Origin: Domibacillus epiphyticus
GTDB lineage: Bacteria; Bacillota; Bacilli; Bacillales; Domibacillaceae
NCBI RefSeq assembly: GCF_001975785.1
Contig: NZ_MSFI01000030.1
Coordinates: 1-62,083 of the forward strand
DNA length: 62,083 nucleotides
Direction of reading: 5' to 3'
Shown: positions 47,006 to 55,667 of the stretch, one piece after another
Layout: each line of letters starts with the position of its first letter
How positions within the stretch are numbered: position 1 is the stretch's first letter
Made by a program: the position numbers and the translations under genes
The notes under the pieces: model-generated
Seen by the model: the letters and a program-made list of their open reading frames with translations, nothing else
What the model was told of the DNA's origin: nothing
Database searches by the model: none

Positions 47006-49236
47006 ATCGTGAAATCAAATCCTTTCGCGGCTCCATTTTTTTCCGTCTTTTTCGCTTCGGTTTTCTGCTGCTCAGGATTTGGGAAAGTGCCGAACTGCAC
47101 GGCGCCGACGCGGTAACCGATATCGGATAATCGATCTTTTAACACGACCGTGAGCGGCTCCATTTTTTTTTGAAAGTCTTCCCTATCATTTTGCACTTTA
47201 ACGGATAAGTGTTTGTCCGCGGATGAAATGGTGATGCCAACCGGGCCAAGTTTTTTCGTTTCAAACAAAAAGTGAACGGAGCAGTTTTCCCAATCGACTT
47301 GATTACCTCCGTTTTTTGAGCGGATAAAGACGTTCACATTATCTGCCTGGCCGCCTAGTAAAAATGGCAGTGACATCATCATAGACTGAAGGCCTGGTTC
47401 TGGTTTACTCAGGAGCTGCTGCCCGGTTATATTAGCGGACATTTGCTCACCTGACTGCTGGCTCATTGTGGCAAGCAGTGCCTGTTTTACCGCGTTTGGG
47501 ATCTCTGCTTTCCCTTTCAGCAATGCCGCCGCCTGCTCGTGCTCATAATTGAGGCCTGCAGCCCGGACGAGTTCAAAAGCATTTCGAGCGGTCGGGGTAT
47601 CGTATAAACCCGCCATTGCGCCCGCTAGAACCCGTGGTGCTGTCTCAGCCGTTTCCTGCGTAATCATATGCATTACGCGCGCATCCGTCGGCTTGAACGT
47701 TATTTTTTCAATGAGCGCTTTTACTTCCGCAACAATGCGCCCCGCCATCTGCGTGTCGCCTTTTGCGAGCAGTTTCCGTGCTTCCGCGAGCTGTCCAGAC
47801 GCCTGCATAAGCTCCTTTTCTGTTTTCATGTCGGTGTACAACATGAAGTCACCTTTTAATATCGTGTTGTCCAGTGTTTTAATCGCTCTTTCAATCAATG
47901 GTTTCGCCTGTTGCGGCGCTTTTTGTGCAATCAGAAGTTCTGTTGTCTGCAAATTGCGAGTCATATCCCGCTTGAAGATCTTGAAATCAATGGCCGACTG
48001 AGACATTTTTTCTGTAATGCGCGTCATGAGTACGTCTTTTGCCGTGATCGGCACATTGGCGAATAGTTCATCTGGGATGATCGGTGCGCTTTGTACTGCG
48101 GGCGGGGGGACGAGCGGTTCGACTGCTTTCATAAGCTCTCCCCGTGCCGCCATTTCTTTCCCTGACGCAAAAAGCAGTTCCGCTTTTTCAAGCGATTGCT
48201 TCAATTGAGGCATTGCCTCTTTTAAATCGGCTGCCGCTTTCTCCAATTCAGGCATCGCTTCCTTTATAAAAGACAGAACACGCTCAAATGCCGGTTCTTT
48301 TTGAATCATTTGTGCGGCTTTTTGAGCAGGAGCCGGTTCAATCTGTTCTGCCTCGGGGATGACGATTCCTGATTCAGGCAGTGCCGCTGTTAATTTCGTC
48401 GACGCCATACCGCTGAGCTGAAATGCCTCGCTAAGCTGTCTCATCACACCTGTTCTGTCGCCGTCAAACAATGTACGCAATGCTTTAATAATGTCCTGCA
48501 CAGGCGCGTTTTGATCTAGCTTTTTTGCCAGCTCCGTTAAAAGTGAACTTCCTGGATGCTGCTTTAAAAGTATTTGAATGGCTTCCGATAGTTTTTGCCT
48601 CGCTGCATTGTTTAAAAGCTCTGCTTCGCCAGCTGCGGCTCTTTCAAGAAGTTTTGTGACAGGGATGTTTTTTGCTTCCGCTATTTGTTTAAGCGCGGCT
48701 GCTGTTTGTTCTGCCGTACCATGCTGCTTTAAAACCGCTTCTATTTGTTTGATCACGTCAGCGGGGAGTTCCCTTGATTTCATGGCATTTATTGCGTCTT
48801 CCATCCGTCCAAGCTGAAGTGCTTTTTCAATCGCGGCACGCGTATTTTCCGGAAAAGGAATACCGGATTGTTTCAGCCATTCCGCTGCCTCTTTGCCAAA
48901 CGGAACACCGGTGAGCGCCGCATGAATGGCTTTTAATTTTGATTCATCAGGCATGATGCCTTTTTGAGCGAGCGCTTTTAAGGTGTCCAATTTTTCAGCT
49001 TCGGTGCCCGGCGCTGTTTCCATGAACGTTTTAACGGCTTGCGCTGCTTCTTTAGTGAGCGACATACCCCGTTCTGTAAATGCGGCCACTTCAGGTGCCG
49101 GTTTCGCTGTGTTTGCTGTCGTTGAATTGCCCTCTTGCGTTGTCATCCTGGCACTTTCTGTTTGCACTGGAGAAGGCGCTGATTGAATTGGCACAGTCGC
49201 TGCTGGCATGGCGGCGCGGTCTGACTGAATTTTCAT
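47002..49236 (-). CDS. FliK-like hook-length protein (YlqG-like)
   Basis: About 744 residues. Residues 1-600 are low-complexity, rich in A, E, K, P, Q and T, with helical repeats. The C-terminal 100 residues (VDWENCSVHFLFETKKLGPVGITISSADKHLSVKVQND) look like the FliK/Flg_hook C-terminal domain. ATG 49236 has AAAGGAG at eight bases; the longer start lacks a site. Overlaps the ylqH-like gene by 4 bases. Whether it controls hook length is untested; the main FliK would be in the fla/che operon. Confidence 0.75.
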   Translation of the reverse strand: MKIQSDRAAMPAATVPIQSAPSPVQTESARMTTQEGNSTTANTAKPAPEVAAFTERGMSLTKEAAQAVKTFMETAPGTEAEKLDTLKALAQKGIMPDESKLKAIHAALTGVPFGKEAAEWLKQSGIPFPENTRAAIEKALQLGRMEDAINAMKSRELPADVIKQIEAVLKQHGTAEQTAAALKQIAEAKNIPVTKLLERAAAGEAELLNNAARQKLSEAIQILLKQHPGSSLLTELAKKLDQNAPVQDIIKALRTLFDGDRTGVMRQLSEAFQLSGMASTKLTAALPESGIVIPEAEQIEPAPAQKAAQMIQKEPAFERVLSFIKEAMPELEKAAADLKEAMPQLKQSLEKAELLFASGKEMAARGELMKAVEPLVPPPAVQSAPIIPDELFANVPITAKDVLMTRITEKMSQSAIDFKIFKRDMTRNLQTTELLIAQKAPQQAKPLIERAIKTLDNTILKGDFMLYTDMKTEKELMQASGQLAEARKLLAKGDTQMAGRIVAEVKALIEKITFKPTDARVMHMITQETAETAPRVLAGAMAGLYDTPTARNAFELVRAAGLNYEHEQAAALLKGKAEIPNAVKQALLATMSQQSGEQMSANITGQQLLSKPEPGLQSMMMSLPFLLGGQADNVNVFIRSKNGGNQVDWENCSVHFLFETKKLGPVGITISSADKHLSVKVQNDREDFQKKMEPLTVVLKDRLSDIGYRVGAVQFGTFPNPEQQKTEAKKTEKNGAAKGFDFTI

Positions 49237-49265
49237 CGGTTGGTCTCCTTTCCTGATCCTGTTCA

Positions 49266-49302
49266 TAAAAAAAGATCGCCCGGAGTGGTGTCGTGGGCGA
49301 TC
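49266..49302 (-). terminator. Intrinsic terminator after flgM
   Basis: Arms GATCGCCC (49274-49281) and GGGCGATC (49295-49302), then seven T on the minus strand. Strong, so the downstream genes depend on readthrough or on their own promoters. Confidence 0.9.
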
Positions 49303-49305
49303 CGG

Positions 49306-49575
49306 TTACTGCTGTCCATAAAAATCAAGCATTGCTTTCGCAGTTGCTCTGGCATCTGTTTTGTACGTGCCTGCTGCGACTTGCTCTTTCAGAAGCGCGA
49401 TTTTTTCACGGCGTTCAGCTAGTAGTCGTGTTGCATCCTGCATCCCTTTTGCGGCGTTTGAAATCTCAAGTTTGTCACTCGCCGCTGCGCTGGCGTTTTT
49501 CGCCGCGTCCGCTTTTTTCAGCTGCTTCTGATACGGATTGACCCCGGTCAATCCAGGTGTGTGATTAATTTTCAT
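49306..49575 (-). CDS. flgM: Anti-sigma-D factor FlgM
   Basis: About 89 residues: MKINHTPGLTGVNPYQKQ at the start and a C-terminal helix (RLLAERREKIALLKEQVAAGTYKTDARATAKAMLDFYGQ) that binds sigma-D. It keeps flagellin genes off until it is removed. ATG 49575 is preceded by GAGGGG; the longer reading (from 49704) has no site and crosses the promoter. It has a perfect sigma-D promoter, so it is feedback controlled. Confidence 0.95.
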   Translation of the reverse strand: MKINHTPGLTGVNPYQKQLKKADAAKNASAAASDKLEISNAAKGMQDATRLLAERREKIALLKEQVAAGTYKTDARATAKAMLDFYGQQ

Positions 49576-49616
49576 ATCCGTACCCCTCGCTTCCCTAGTT
49601 TTATGTTGTGCTTTTA

Positions 49617-49643
49617 ATATCGGCACAATACTGAAAATGTTTA
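49617..49643 (-). promoter_or_regulatory. Sigma-D promoter of flgM
   Basis: Perfect match: TAAA (49640-49643), 15 bases, GCCGATAT (49617-49624). Transcription would start about 35 bases before flgM. Confidence 0.94.
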
Positions 49644-49689
49644 GTGTGAAATATTTCGTGGTTTTAGAAGGATCCATTCTAGGAAAAAT

Positions 49690-49717
49690 GAGAAAACCCG
49701 CCATCCGGCGGGTTTTT
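49690..49717. terminator. Terminator hairpin between yvyF and flgM
   Basis: Arms AAAACCCGCC (49693-49702) and GGCGGGTTTT (49707-49716), with T-rich tails. The arm reaches the yvyF stop codon. It separates yvyF from flgM's own promoter. Confidence 0.85.
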
Positions 49718-50129
49718 AGTCACGTTTTTTTCCATGGAATGTTTGTTGGTTCTGTTCGCTTCGAAGACGTTCAAATTCCTGCTCACGCTCATGCAGTTCT
49801 AGGCCGTTTTCAATGTCATCGAGGCAGCTGTTACACACTTTTCCTTTTTGGATAATGTTCCCGCATCTGTCGCACGGATAACCAAGATTCGGAAACTGAG
49901 CGGCTTGCAGACGGCCTTTTTTCACCCATCCATAAATCATTTCTTCCGTCGCACCGCTATATTCAACGATACGTTCAAGCGTGGCCGCACGATTTTCGCG
50001 TTTTCTTAAAAAATTATATGCTTTTTGGTACAATTCCTCTTCAACACGTGAGCATTTCGGACATACTTCACGAAACGCATTTCTCATATACAATTCTCCG
50101 CAACGCGGGCAATCAACAACTTCATTCAT
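49716..50129 (-). CDS. yvyF: YvyF flagellar regulatory protein
   Basis: About 137 residues with four CxxC zinc motifs (CPRCGELYM, CPKCSRVEEEL, CDRCGNIIQ, CNSCLDDI), of which two are at each end, and a central helical segment (TLERIVEYSGATEEMIYGWVKKGRLQ). ATG 50129 is six bases after GAGGTG. Its position between comFC and flgM is conserved in Bacillus; exact function not clear. Confidence 0.92.
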   Translation of the reverse strand: MNEVVDCPRCGELYMRNAFREVCPKCSRVEEELYQKAYNFLRKRENRAATLERIVEYSGATEEMIYGWVKKGRLQAAQFPNLGYPCDRCGNIIQKGKVCNSCLDDIENGLELHEREQEFERLRSEQNQQTFHGKKRD

Positions 50130-50187
50130 GCCATTCACCTCATGTCAGTTTCTGTTAGTCCTATTGTCATAGGGAACGGCTGAAATG

Positions 50188-50850
50188 TCAAGAACCGCTT
50201 CGAGCAATTGTGACAGATTTCACGGTACAGGCCCCCGCTTCTTTCAGCGCTTCCGCCACACGCCTGACCGTTGTACCCGTCGTATAAATATCATCGATGA
50301 CAAGCACCGATTTCCCCTCTGCCTGGCCTAATGGATAGAAAGTCTGCTCTGCACTCAATCGTTCTGCTCGCGACTTTTTTGCCTGTTTATCCGATTCATA
50401 CCGGCCGATCAGGCGCGTATGTGTAAGACCAGCTGATTCAATTAACGCTTCTGACTGGTTAAACCGCCGTTCCAGCAGCCTTGATGGCGACAGCGGCACA
50501 GCACAAATGACATCGCATTCCGCTTCTTTCGCCTCACGCCGCACATCATCTGCAAAAACAGCGGCCAGCGCATAATCCCCCCTGTATTTAAAACGGGCGA
50601 GGAGCGATTGCATGGCGCTGTTATACAAGTACAGTGACCTGTTGCCCGCATATATACTCTCGCCCCATGAATGACAGTCCGAACAAATCCCCTCTTCCTT
50701 CATTGGCCGGGAGCAAATCCGACATAACGGACCCGTTATTTTCTCTAATTTGCCGAGACAATTCGGGCACAAGGATGAAGATTTCGCTCCGAAAAACAAG
50801 AGCCATGTTTCCATTTCCGTATTGTTTTCGCAAAGCAGACACTGCTTCAT
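50188..50850 (-). CDS. comFC: Competence protein ComFC
   Basis: 220 residues. Zinc-binding cysteine pairs at the N-terminus (CLLCENN, CPNCLGKL, CRICSRPM, CSDCHSW) and a phosphoribosyltransferase domain with SVLVIDDIYTTGTTVRR. Used in DNA uptake after entry. Start overlaps comFA by four bases. Confidence 0.94.
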   Translation of the reverse strand: MKQCLLCENNTEMETWLLFFGAKSSSLCPNCLGKLEKITGPLCRICSRPMKEEGICSDCHSWGESIYAGNRSLYLYNSAMQSLLARFKYRGDYALAAVFADDVRREAKEAECDVICAVPLSPSRLLERRFNQSEALIESAGLTHTRLIGRYESDKQAKKSRAERLSAEQTFYPLGQAEGKSVLVIDDIYTTGTTVRRVAEALKEAGACTVKSVTIARSGS

Positions 50851-52172
50851 TCGTCAATTAGCCCCCTTTCAACTCCAAGTTTATTCATCTCATTGATCTG
50901 CCTGATCGCTTTCCTCATGGCTTCTGTTTTGCCGTAATGAAAAAAAACAACTTCACCGGTTGGACATTCAGCACTTCTTCCTGCACGTCCGGCTATTTGA
51001 ACAAGCGCACTTTCGGCAAATACCGCATCTTCCGCGCCGATTACAGCGACATCTATCCCCTGAAAGGTTACACCCCGCTCCAGAATGGTTGTCGACAGCA
51101 GTGCAGGAATTTTCCCACGGCGCATCAATTCAACTTTTTCTTTCCGGAGAGGGTCCGCCGCATGCACACTCTCGATACGCGGGTCTATTTCCTTAAATAG
51201 CGGCAATGCTTTGTCCATCGTTTCGATGTGTGGATAAAAGAGAAGCAGCCGGCTTCCCTCATTCAGCTTTTCTTTTACCCATAATTGAACAGACACCGGT
51301 AAAATTGTTTTTTTCCAGTTGCCGCACCATCGTGTCGCTGGCACTGGAAGCGGGTGCCGATGATAACGCGCCGGAATAAGTGTAGCGTCCCGTTTTCCTG
51401 ATTTTACTTCCGACTGCCATTCCGTGTTCGGTGTAGCTGTCAAATAAATGAGCGAGGACGATTCCTTCCGTGCTTTTTGAACGGCAAATTGAAGTGATGG
51501 ATCAAATGTATAAGGGAAGGCGTCAACTTCATCGACAATCATCACATCGAACGCTTGATAAAAACGATAAAGTTGGTGTGTCGTTGTAACGACGAGCGGG
51601 CTGTACGAGCTGCGATCGGGGCTGCCGCCATAGAGAGCAATTGGCGGTGTGTCAGGGAAAGCAGCTGCAAGGCGGGGCGCAAGCTCTCTCACGACATCGG
51701 ATCTGGGCGCTGCTATACAGACCCGTTTGCCATCAGAGAGAGCGGCTGCAATCCCTTGAAACAAGACTTCTGTTTTGCCGGCTCCCGTTACTGCCCAAAC
51801 GAGGTGCTCACTTGAATGGATTATAGCTTGTTTGACGTTAACAGATGCAGCCCTTTGACCTTCAGAAAGAGTACCTGTCCAGTGCAATGTTCCAGCGTGA
51901 TCTGGATGTTTTGGCGCCGGGCCGTTCCAGCGGTAAAGTGTGGTGCAAGATGATATTTTGCCCATTTCAATACAGTTGCGGCAGTATGTGCATACTTTTC
52001 CGCATCGGGCACAGCGGTGGGATGAAAAATTCTTGGTGTTGTTGCATCGATTGCAACGGAGTCTTCCATTGTCCAAATAGATAGCAGGCCGGGTGGAGGT
52101 GTGTTCGTCCGGGACGTAGATCATTTCTTCATCAATAAGTTCTCTGCCAGTCAAAAACGATACCTTTGTCAT
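50847..52172 (-). CDS. comFA: Competence helicase ComFA
   Basis: 441 residues. Four-cysteine zinc cluster near residues 38-72 (CNRCNN, CARCGKVCTYCRNC), Walker A AVTGAGKTEVLFQ, DEVDAFPY Walker B, and helicase motif VQIAGRAGRSAECPTG. ATPase that pulls single-stranded DNA into the cell. The comFB gene that separates it from comFC in B. subtilis is absent. Promoter with TTGTCA upstream. Confidence 0.95.
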   Translation of the reverse strand: MTKVSFLTGRELIDEEMIYVPDEHTSTRPAIYLDNGRLRCNRCNNTKNFSSHRCARCGKVCTYCRNCIEMGKISSCTTLYRWNGPAPKHPDHAGTLHWTGTLSEGQRAASVNVKQAIIHSSEHLVWAVTGAGKTEVLFQGIAAALSDGKRVCIAAPRSDVVRELAPRLAAAFPDTPPIALYGGSPDRSSYSPLVVTTTHQLYRFYQAFDVMIVDEVDAFPYTFDPSLQFAVQKARKESSSLIYLTATPNTEWQSEVKSGKRDATLIPARYHRHPLPVPATRWCGNWKKTILPVSVQLWVKEKLNEGSRLLLFYPHIETMDKALPLFKEIDPRIESVHAADPLRKEKVELMRRGKIPALLSTTILERGVTFQGIDVAVIGAEDAVFAESALVQIAGRAGRSAECPTGEVVFFHYGKTEAMRKAIRQINEMNKLGVERGLIDE

Positions 52173-52193
52173 ATAACACTTCCTTTCGTGTCT

Positions 52194-52223
52194 AGTATAC
52201 TGTTTATTTGATATTTATGACAA
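52194..52223 (-). promoter_or_regulatory. Sigma-A promoter of comFA
   Basis: TTGTCA (52218-52223), 18 bases, TATACT (52194-52199). A palindrome, ATGACA-ATTGC-TGTCAT (52217-52233), covers the -35. No clear paired ComK AT-boxes were found. Confidence 0.6.
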
Positions 52224-52272
52224 TTGCTGTCATTTTGTCATGGTAATTTAACATAGAGCCTTTTTTTACATA

Positions 52273-52281
52273 TGATATAAT
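52273..52281 (+). promoter_or_regulatory. Extended -10 promoter of the SLH protein
   Basis: TGATATAAT, full extended -10, 38 bases before the start. No good -35 at 17 bases. Confidence 0.5.
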
Positions 52282-52318
52282 TATTTCGTAATATTTATAA
52301 AGAAAGAAAGGGGAAACT

Positions 52319-54607
52319 ATGCGAAAAATAATAGGAAGTCTCGTTGCTTTCTTGCTTATCTTTACGTTTGTCTTCCAAGTATCGGCACAGACTTTCAGAG
52401 ATATTTCAAACCATTGGGCTAAAACTGAAATTGAAGAGTTAATAGAAGAAGGTGTGATTCAAGGATTTAATGACGGCACATTTCGTCCGAATGCACAGGT
52501 AACGAGAGGACAGTTCTTGGCTTATCTTGTACGCGCTCTTGATTTACCAGCAGGCACTTCAGCATTTCCAGACGTACCGAGGGGCAGCCTCTTATACAGC
52601 GAGATCGCTGCTGCAAAAAAAGCCGGGCTTATTCTTGGAAATTCAGACGGATTGTCTTTGATCAGCGAACCGATAACTCGCGCAGATGTAGCGGTTATGC
52701 TTGACCGCGCCATGCAGCTAAAAGGCGAGTATATGGAGCGTTCATCGCTCACTTATACAGATTCATTAACAATTGGCAAGTATGCTTATCGTGCTGTGGA
52801 ACGGATGACCCATTATGGATTAATCAACGGAACAGCAGACAATACATTTCAACCAACAAAAATTGCGACGAGGGGTGAATCAGCCGTCTTCGTGCATAGA
52901 TTGATGACAAAGCTTGATTTGCTTGGCTTTACGAAAAATCCGGTGACACTGCCAAAGCCGGCGAGCAATCAAGAAGTCGTACTTCGAATCAACGATTATC
53001 AATATGTAAAAGTCCGAATGAATACTAGAGGCGTCCCACTCTCATACATGAAACAAACATCAAGTAAAAACCCTTTATCTACTGATCATCATTACTACTA
53101 CCATATGGGACGTGCGTCAAAACCATTTGGCTACATGCGGGTGACACTTCGAAAACTGGACAACGGCGATACATTTGTCTTCACAAAGTTTGTACATAAC
53201 GGTGATAATACGTATTCAGCGTCTGTCAGTCTTCCATTTGAACAGTCTACTTCCTACTCATTGGCAAAATATAATGCGTTCGGAACCGTTAAGCAGACGT
53301 TCAGCAGCACATATGGGTATGACAAAACCACGCACCCGACAGGCATTTTGTCTGTGAAACGTGGATCGACCGTAACGAATGAAATGATGATGGGGAAAAA
53401 CTATATTTCTGTTAACCGTCAGACGACATATTCAAACGGACAGAAATCTGTTTTGCGCGAGTTTATAAAGGAACTCGAAAGCTACAATGTCACGACAGAT
53501 CCATCAAAAAAGACAGTTACCGCGAAAATGAATGTATCCGTACGCGGAAAGGCTATTTCTGAATCGTGGGCCCTCGTCTCTGAAAAGAAACTATTTGAAA
53601 GCGTGGATAATCGCAATAGATGGTTTGAGCGGACAATTAAGGAATACGGATTCATTAATAACTGGCTGACAGCGGATGGTGCATACACGAAGCTGCCATG
53701 GTCCATTGAGCCTGGCTACAAAATGGGGTATGGACGAAACATTACAAGGCTGCAGGGCGGTGTCTATTTAAGTGCCTATAACGGCAATAAAGAAAGGTAT
53801 TACCGCGATCTTGTTGTGAATGCGTTAGCGGATCTGAATGTTTTTTCTAATGGAGCAATCGCTAAAGGGCAGACGCCTGTTTTCAAAACGGAATACACGA
53901 GCGCAGGGCTGAAAAAATCATATGGCACAACGGCTCCTTACATCGATACGCGTCTCAATGAAAATGCAGCCCTCTTTTTGAAAAATGCATCAGAATCACT
54001 TTCTATTCCGGAACTGGCGACAGCAAATTTACGTTATGCGGATTTCCTTGTCCAGCAAAAAACGACCGGCAATATTATTCCGATCACTGCTACAAGCTAT
54101 TTAATCGCTGATTATTACGCTCCGGGCAGTAAAAAGACGCATGTTTCATTAAATCATGCACTTGGTGAAATGAGATTCCTGCTTGAAACGTACAAGCAGA
54201 CTGGCGAGACAAAGTATTTGAAAACCGCCCGTGAATTGAAAGCCGGCATTGAAAAGCTATATCCAAAATGGGTGCGCCCGAACGGTGATCTATGGTATCA
54301 AGTAAACGGAAGCCTTGTATTTGCTGGAGATGACTATGATACGCTCACGCTGGCGGATTTACTGATGAGCCAAAATGCATTTGCGGAAAACGGCATTCCA
54401 AGAAGTGAAATTTTTGATAAGATGATTGTTTCGAAAACAAAATATGCCGTTAAAAACAAAGTCAAAATTTCCGCACAAATTTCTTTGCTGCTACAAGAAC
54501 AGGGATTTGGAAACCTTATAAAGGGAACATCAGCCGCAAGTTCAACTTCCAATCAATTTAATCCTGATGATCTTCCGAAAGATACTCTAGATTTGCTTGC
54601 CCAATAA
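52319..54607 (+). CDS. Secreted SLH-domain surface protein of unknown activity
   Basis: 762 residues. Signal peptide 1-23 (ending VSAQ). Three SLH modules at residues about 24-200 (TFRDISNHWAKTEIEEL, AFPDVPRGSLLYSEIAAAKKAGLI, YTDSLTIGKYAYRAVERMTHYGLI) anchor it to secondary wall polymer. The middle is beta-rich; residues about 530-740 are helical repeats (NAALFLKNASESL, LNHALGEMRFLLETYKQTGETKYLKTARELKAGIEKLYPKW) that recall alpha/alpha-toroid sugar enzymes such as C5-epimerases; that is a weak inference. Stands between comFA and degV, where B. subtilis has nothing. Confidence 0.82.
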   Translation: MRKIIGSLVAFLLIFTFVFQVSAQTFRDISNHWAKTEIEELIEEGVIQGFNDGTFRPNAQVTRGQFLAYLVRALDLPAGTSAFPDVPRGSLLYSEIAAAKKAGLILGNSDGLSLISEPITRADVAVMLDRAMQLKGEYMERSSLTYTDSLTIGKYAYRAVERMTHYGLINGTADNTFQPTKIATRGESAVFVHRLMTKLDLLGFTKNPVTLPKPASNQEVVLRINDYQYVKVRMNTRGVPLSYMKQTSSKNPLSTDHHYYYHMGRASKPFGYMRVTLRKLDNGDTFVFTKFVHNGDNTYSASVSLPFEQSTSYSLAKYNAFGTVKQTFSSTYGYDKTTHPTGILSVKRGSTVTNEMMMGKNYISVNRQTTYSNGQKSVLREFIKELESYNVTTDPSKKTVTAKMNVSVRGKAISESWALVSEKKLFESVDNRNRWFERTIKEYGFINNWLTADGAYTKLPWSIEPGYKMGYGRNITRLQGGVYLSAYNGNKERYYRDLVVNALADLNVFSNGAIAKGQTPVFKTEYTSAGLKKSYGTTAPYIDTRLNENAALFLKNASESLSIPELATANLRYADFLVQQKTTGNIIPITATSYLIADYYAPGSKKTHVSLNHALGEMRFLLETYKQTGETKYLKTARELKAGIEKLYPKWVRPNGDLWYQVNGSLVFAGDDYDTLTLADLLMSQNAFAENGIPRSEIFDKMIVSKTKYAVKNKVKISAQISLLLQEQGFGNLIKGTSAASSTSNQFNPDDLPKDTLDLLAQ

Positions 54608-54610
54608 ACA

Positions 54611-54643
54611 AAAAAGCGTTCCGACGTTCGGAACGCTTTTTTT
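54611..54643. terminator. Bidirectional terminator between SLH gene and degV
   Basis: Perfect 14-bp arms around CGT with T-runs on both strands. Confidence 0.92.
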
Positions 54644-54664
54644 ATTCGATTTTTCCTGCGGGGG

Positions 54665-55516
54665 TCAATACGTCCCTTTTTTCGTCCATCCCATCGCGAG
54701 TGCTCCTTCGCCAAGATGAGTGCCGATGACAGGACCAAAATGGCTGATGCCAAATTCAGCGTTCGGGAATCGTTTTTTCAAATCGATCATCCAGTCGCGC
54801 GCATCATCCTCCCGATTAGCGTGAATGATAACAGCCTGCATTTTGTCCCCTTCGTTGTAGACCTCTTCAAATAGGTCACCGATTCGTTTCAGTGCTTTTT
54901 TGCTTGTACGAATTTTTTCAAATGGGACAATGACTTTATCTTCAAAATGAAGAATCGGTTTCACTTGAAGCAGTCCACCGATCAATGCCTGCGCTCCATT
55001 CAGCCTGCCTCCGCGTTTCAAATGATTTAAATCATCCACCATAAAATAGGCACGTGTCCACTGTTTCATTTCGGCAAGTTCAGCTATAATTTCTTCCGGT
55101 GTGTTTCCCTGCTTAACCATTTCTGCCGCACGCAGTACATAAAACCCTTGCGGCGCGCAGCTCAACTCTGTATCAAATGAATATACGTTAAGACCATCGA
55201 CCATGTCCGCTGCGGTCATTGACGACTGGTATGTGCCGCTGATTCCACTGGATAAATAAATGCCGATCACCGCATCGTAATCCTTGGCAATCCGCTCATA
55301 CATTTCGACAAAATGGCCGATTACCGGCTGTGACGTTGTCGGTAATTTTTCGCTGCCACGAACCTTCTCATAAAATTCATCTGTCGTTATATCCATTTCT
55401 TCTCGGTAAGCATCATCGCCAAAAATTACACTGAGCGGAATCATAAATATGTTCAATTCATCGCGAAGCTCTTTCGGAAGATAAGCCGTACTGTCAGTCA
55501 AAATTGCCGTCTTCAT
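54665..55516 (-). CDS. degV: DegV-family fatty-acid binding protein
   Basis: About 283 residues. DegV motifs: TDSTAYLPKELRDEL, VIFGDDAYREEMD, TTSQPVIGHF, IYLSSGISGTYQS and GPVIGTHLGEGALAMGW. Such proteins hold a fatty acid for the FakA kinase. ATG 55516 is better spaced from AGG than ATG 55522. In B. subtilis degV (yviA) lies next to degU; here four genes intervene. Confidence 0.93.
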   Translation of the reverse strand: MKTAILTDSTAYLPKELRDELNIFMIPLSVIFGDDAYREEMDITTDEFYEKVRGSEKLPTTSQPVIGHFVEMYERIAKDYDAVIGIYLSSGISGTYQSSMTAADMVDGLNVYSFDTELSCAPQGFYVLRAAEMVKQGNTPEEIIAELAEMKQWTRAYFMVDDLNHLKRGGRLNGAQALIGGLLQVKPILHFEDKVIVPFEKIRTSKKALKRIGDLFEEVYNEGDKMQAVIIHANREDDARDWMIDLKKRFPNAEFGISHFGPVIGTHLGEGALAMGWTKKGTY

Positions 55517-55667
55517 CTTCATATACCTGCCTTATTTTTATTTATACTTTCCTTATTTTATCTGAATCCCTGTCTTTTTGCATCCCTTTTCGATTAAGAT
55601 AAAGGGTAAGAACGTGTCATCCTGCGCAACTTTTAACACATATCACGCAGCTGCGAGGAGGGATCTT

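Noticed and set aside
52173-52318. ComK box upstream of comFA
   Set aside because: A/T-rich stretches occur, but no AAAA-N5-TTTT pair with standard spacing was found by eye.
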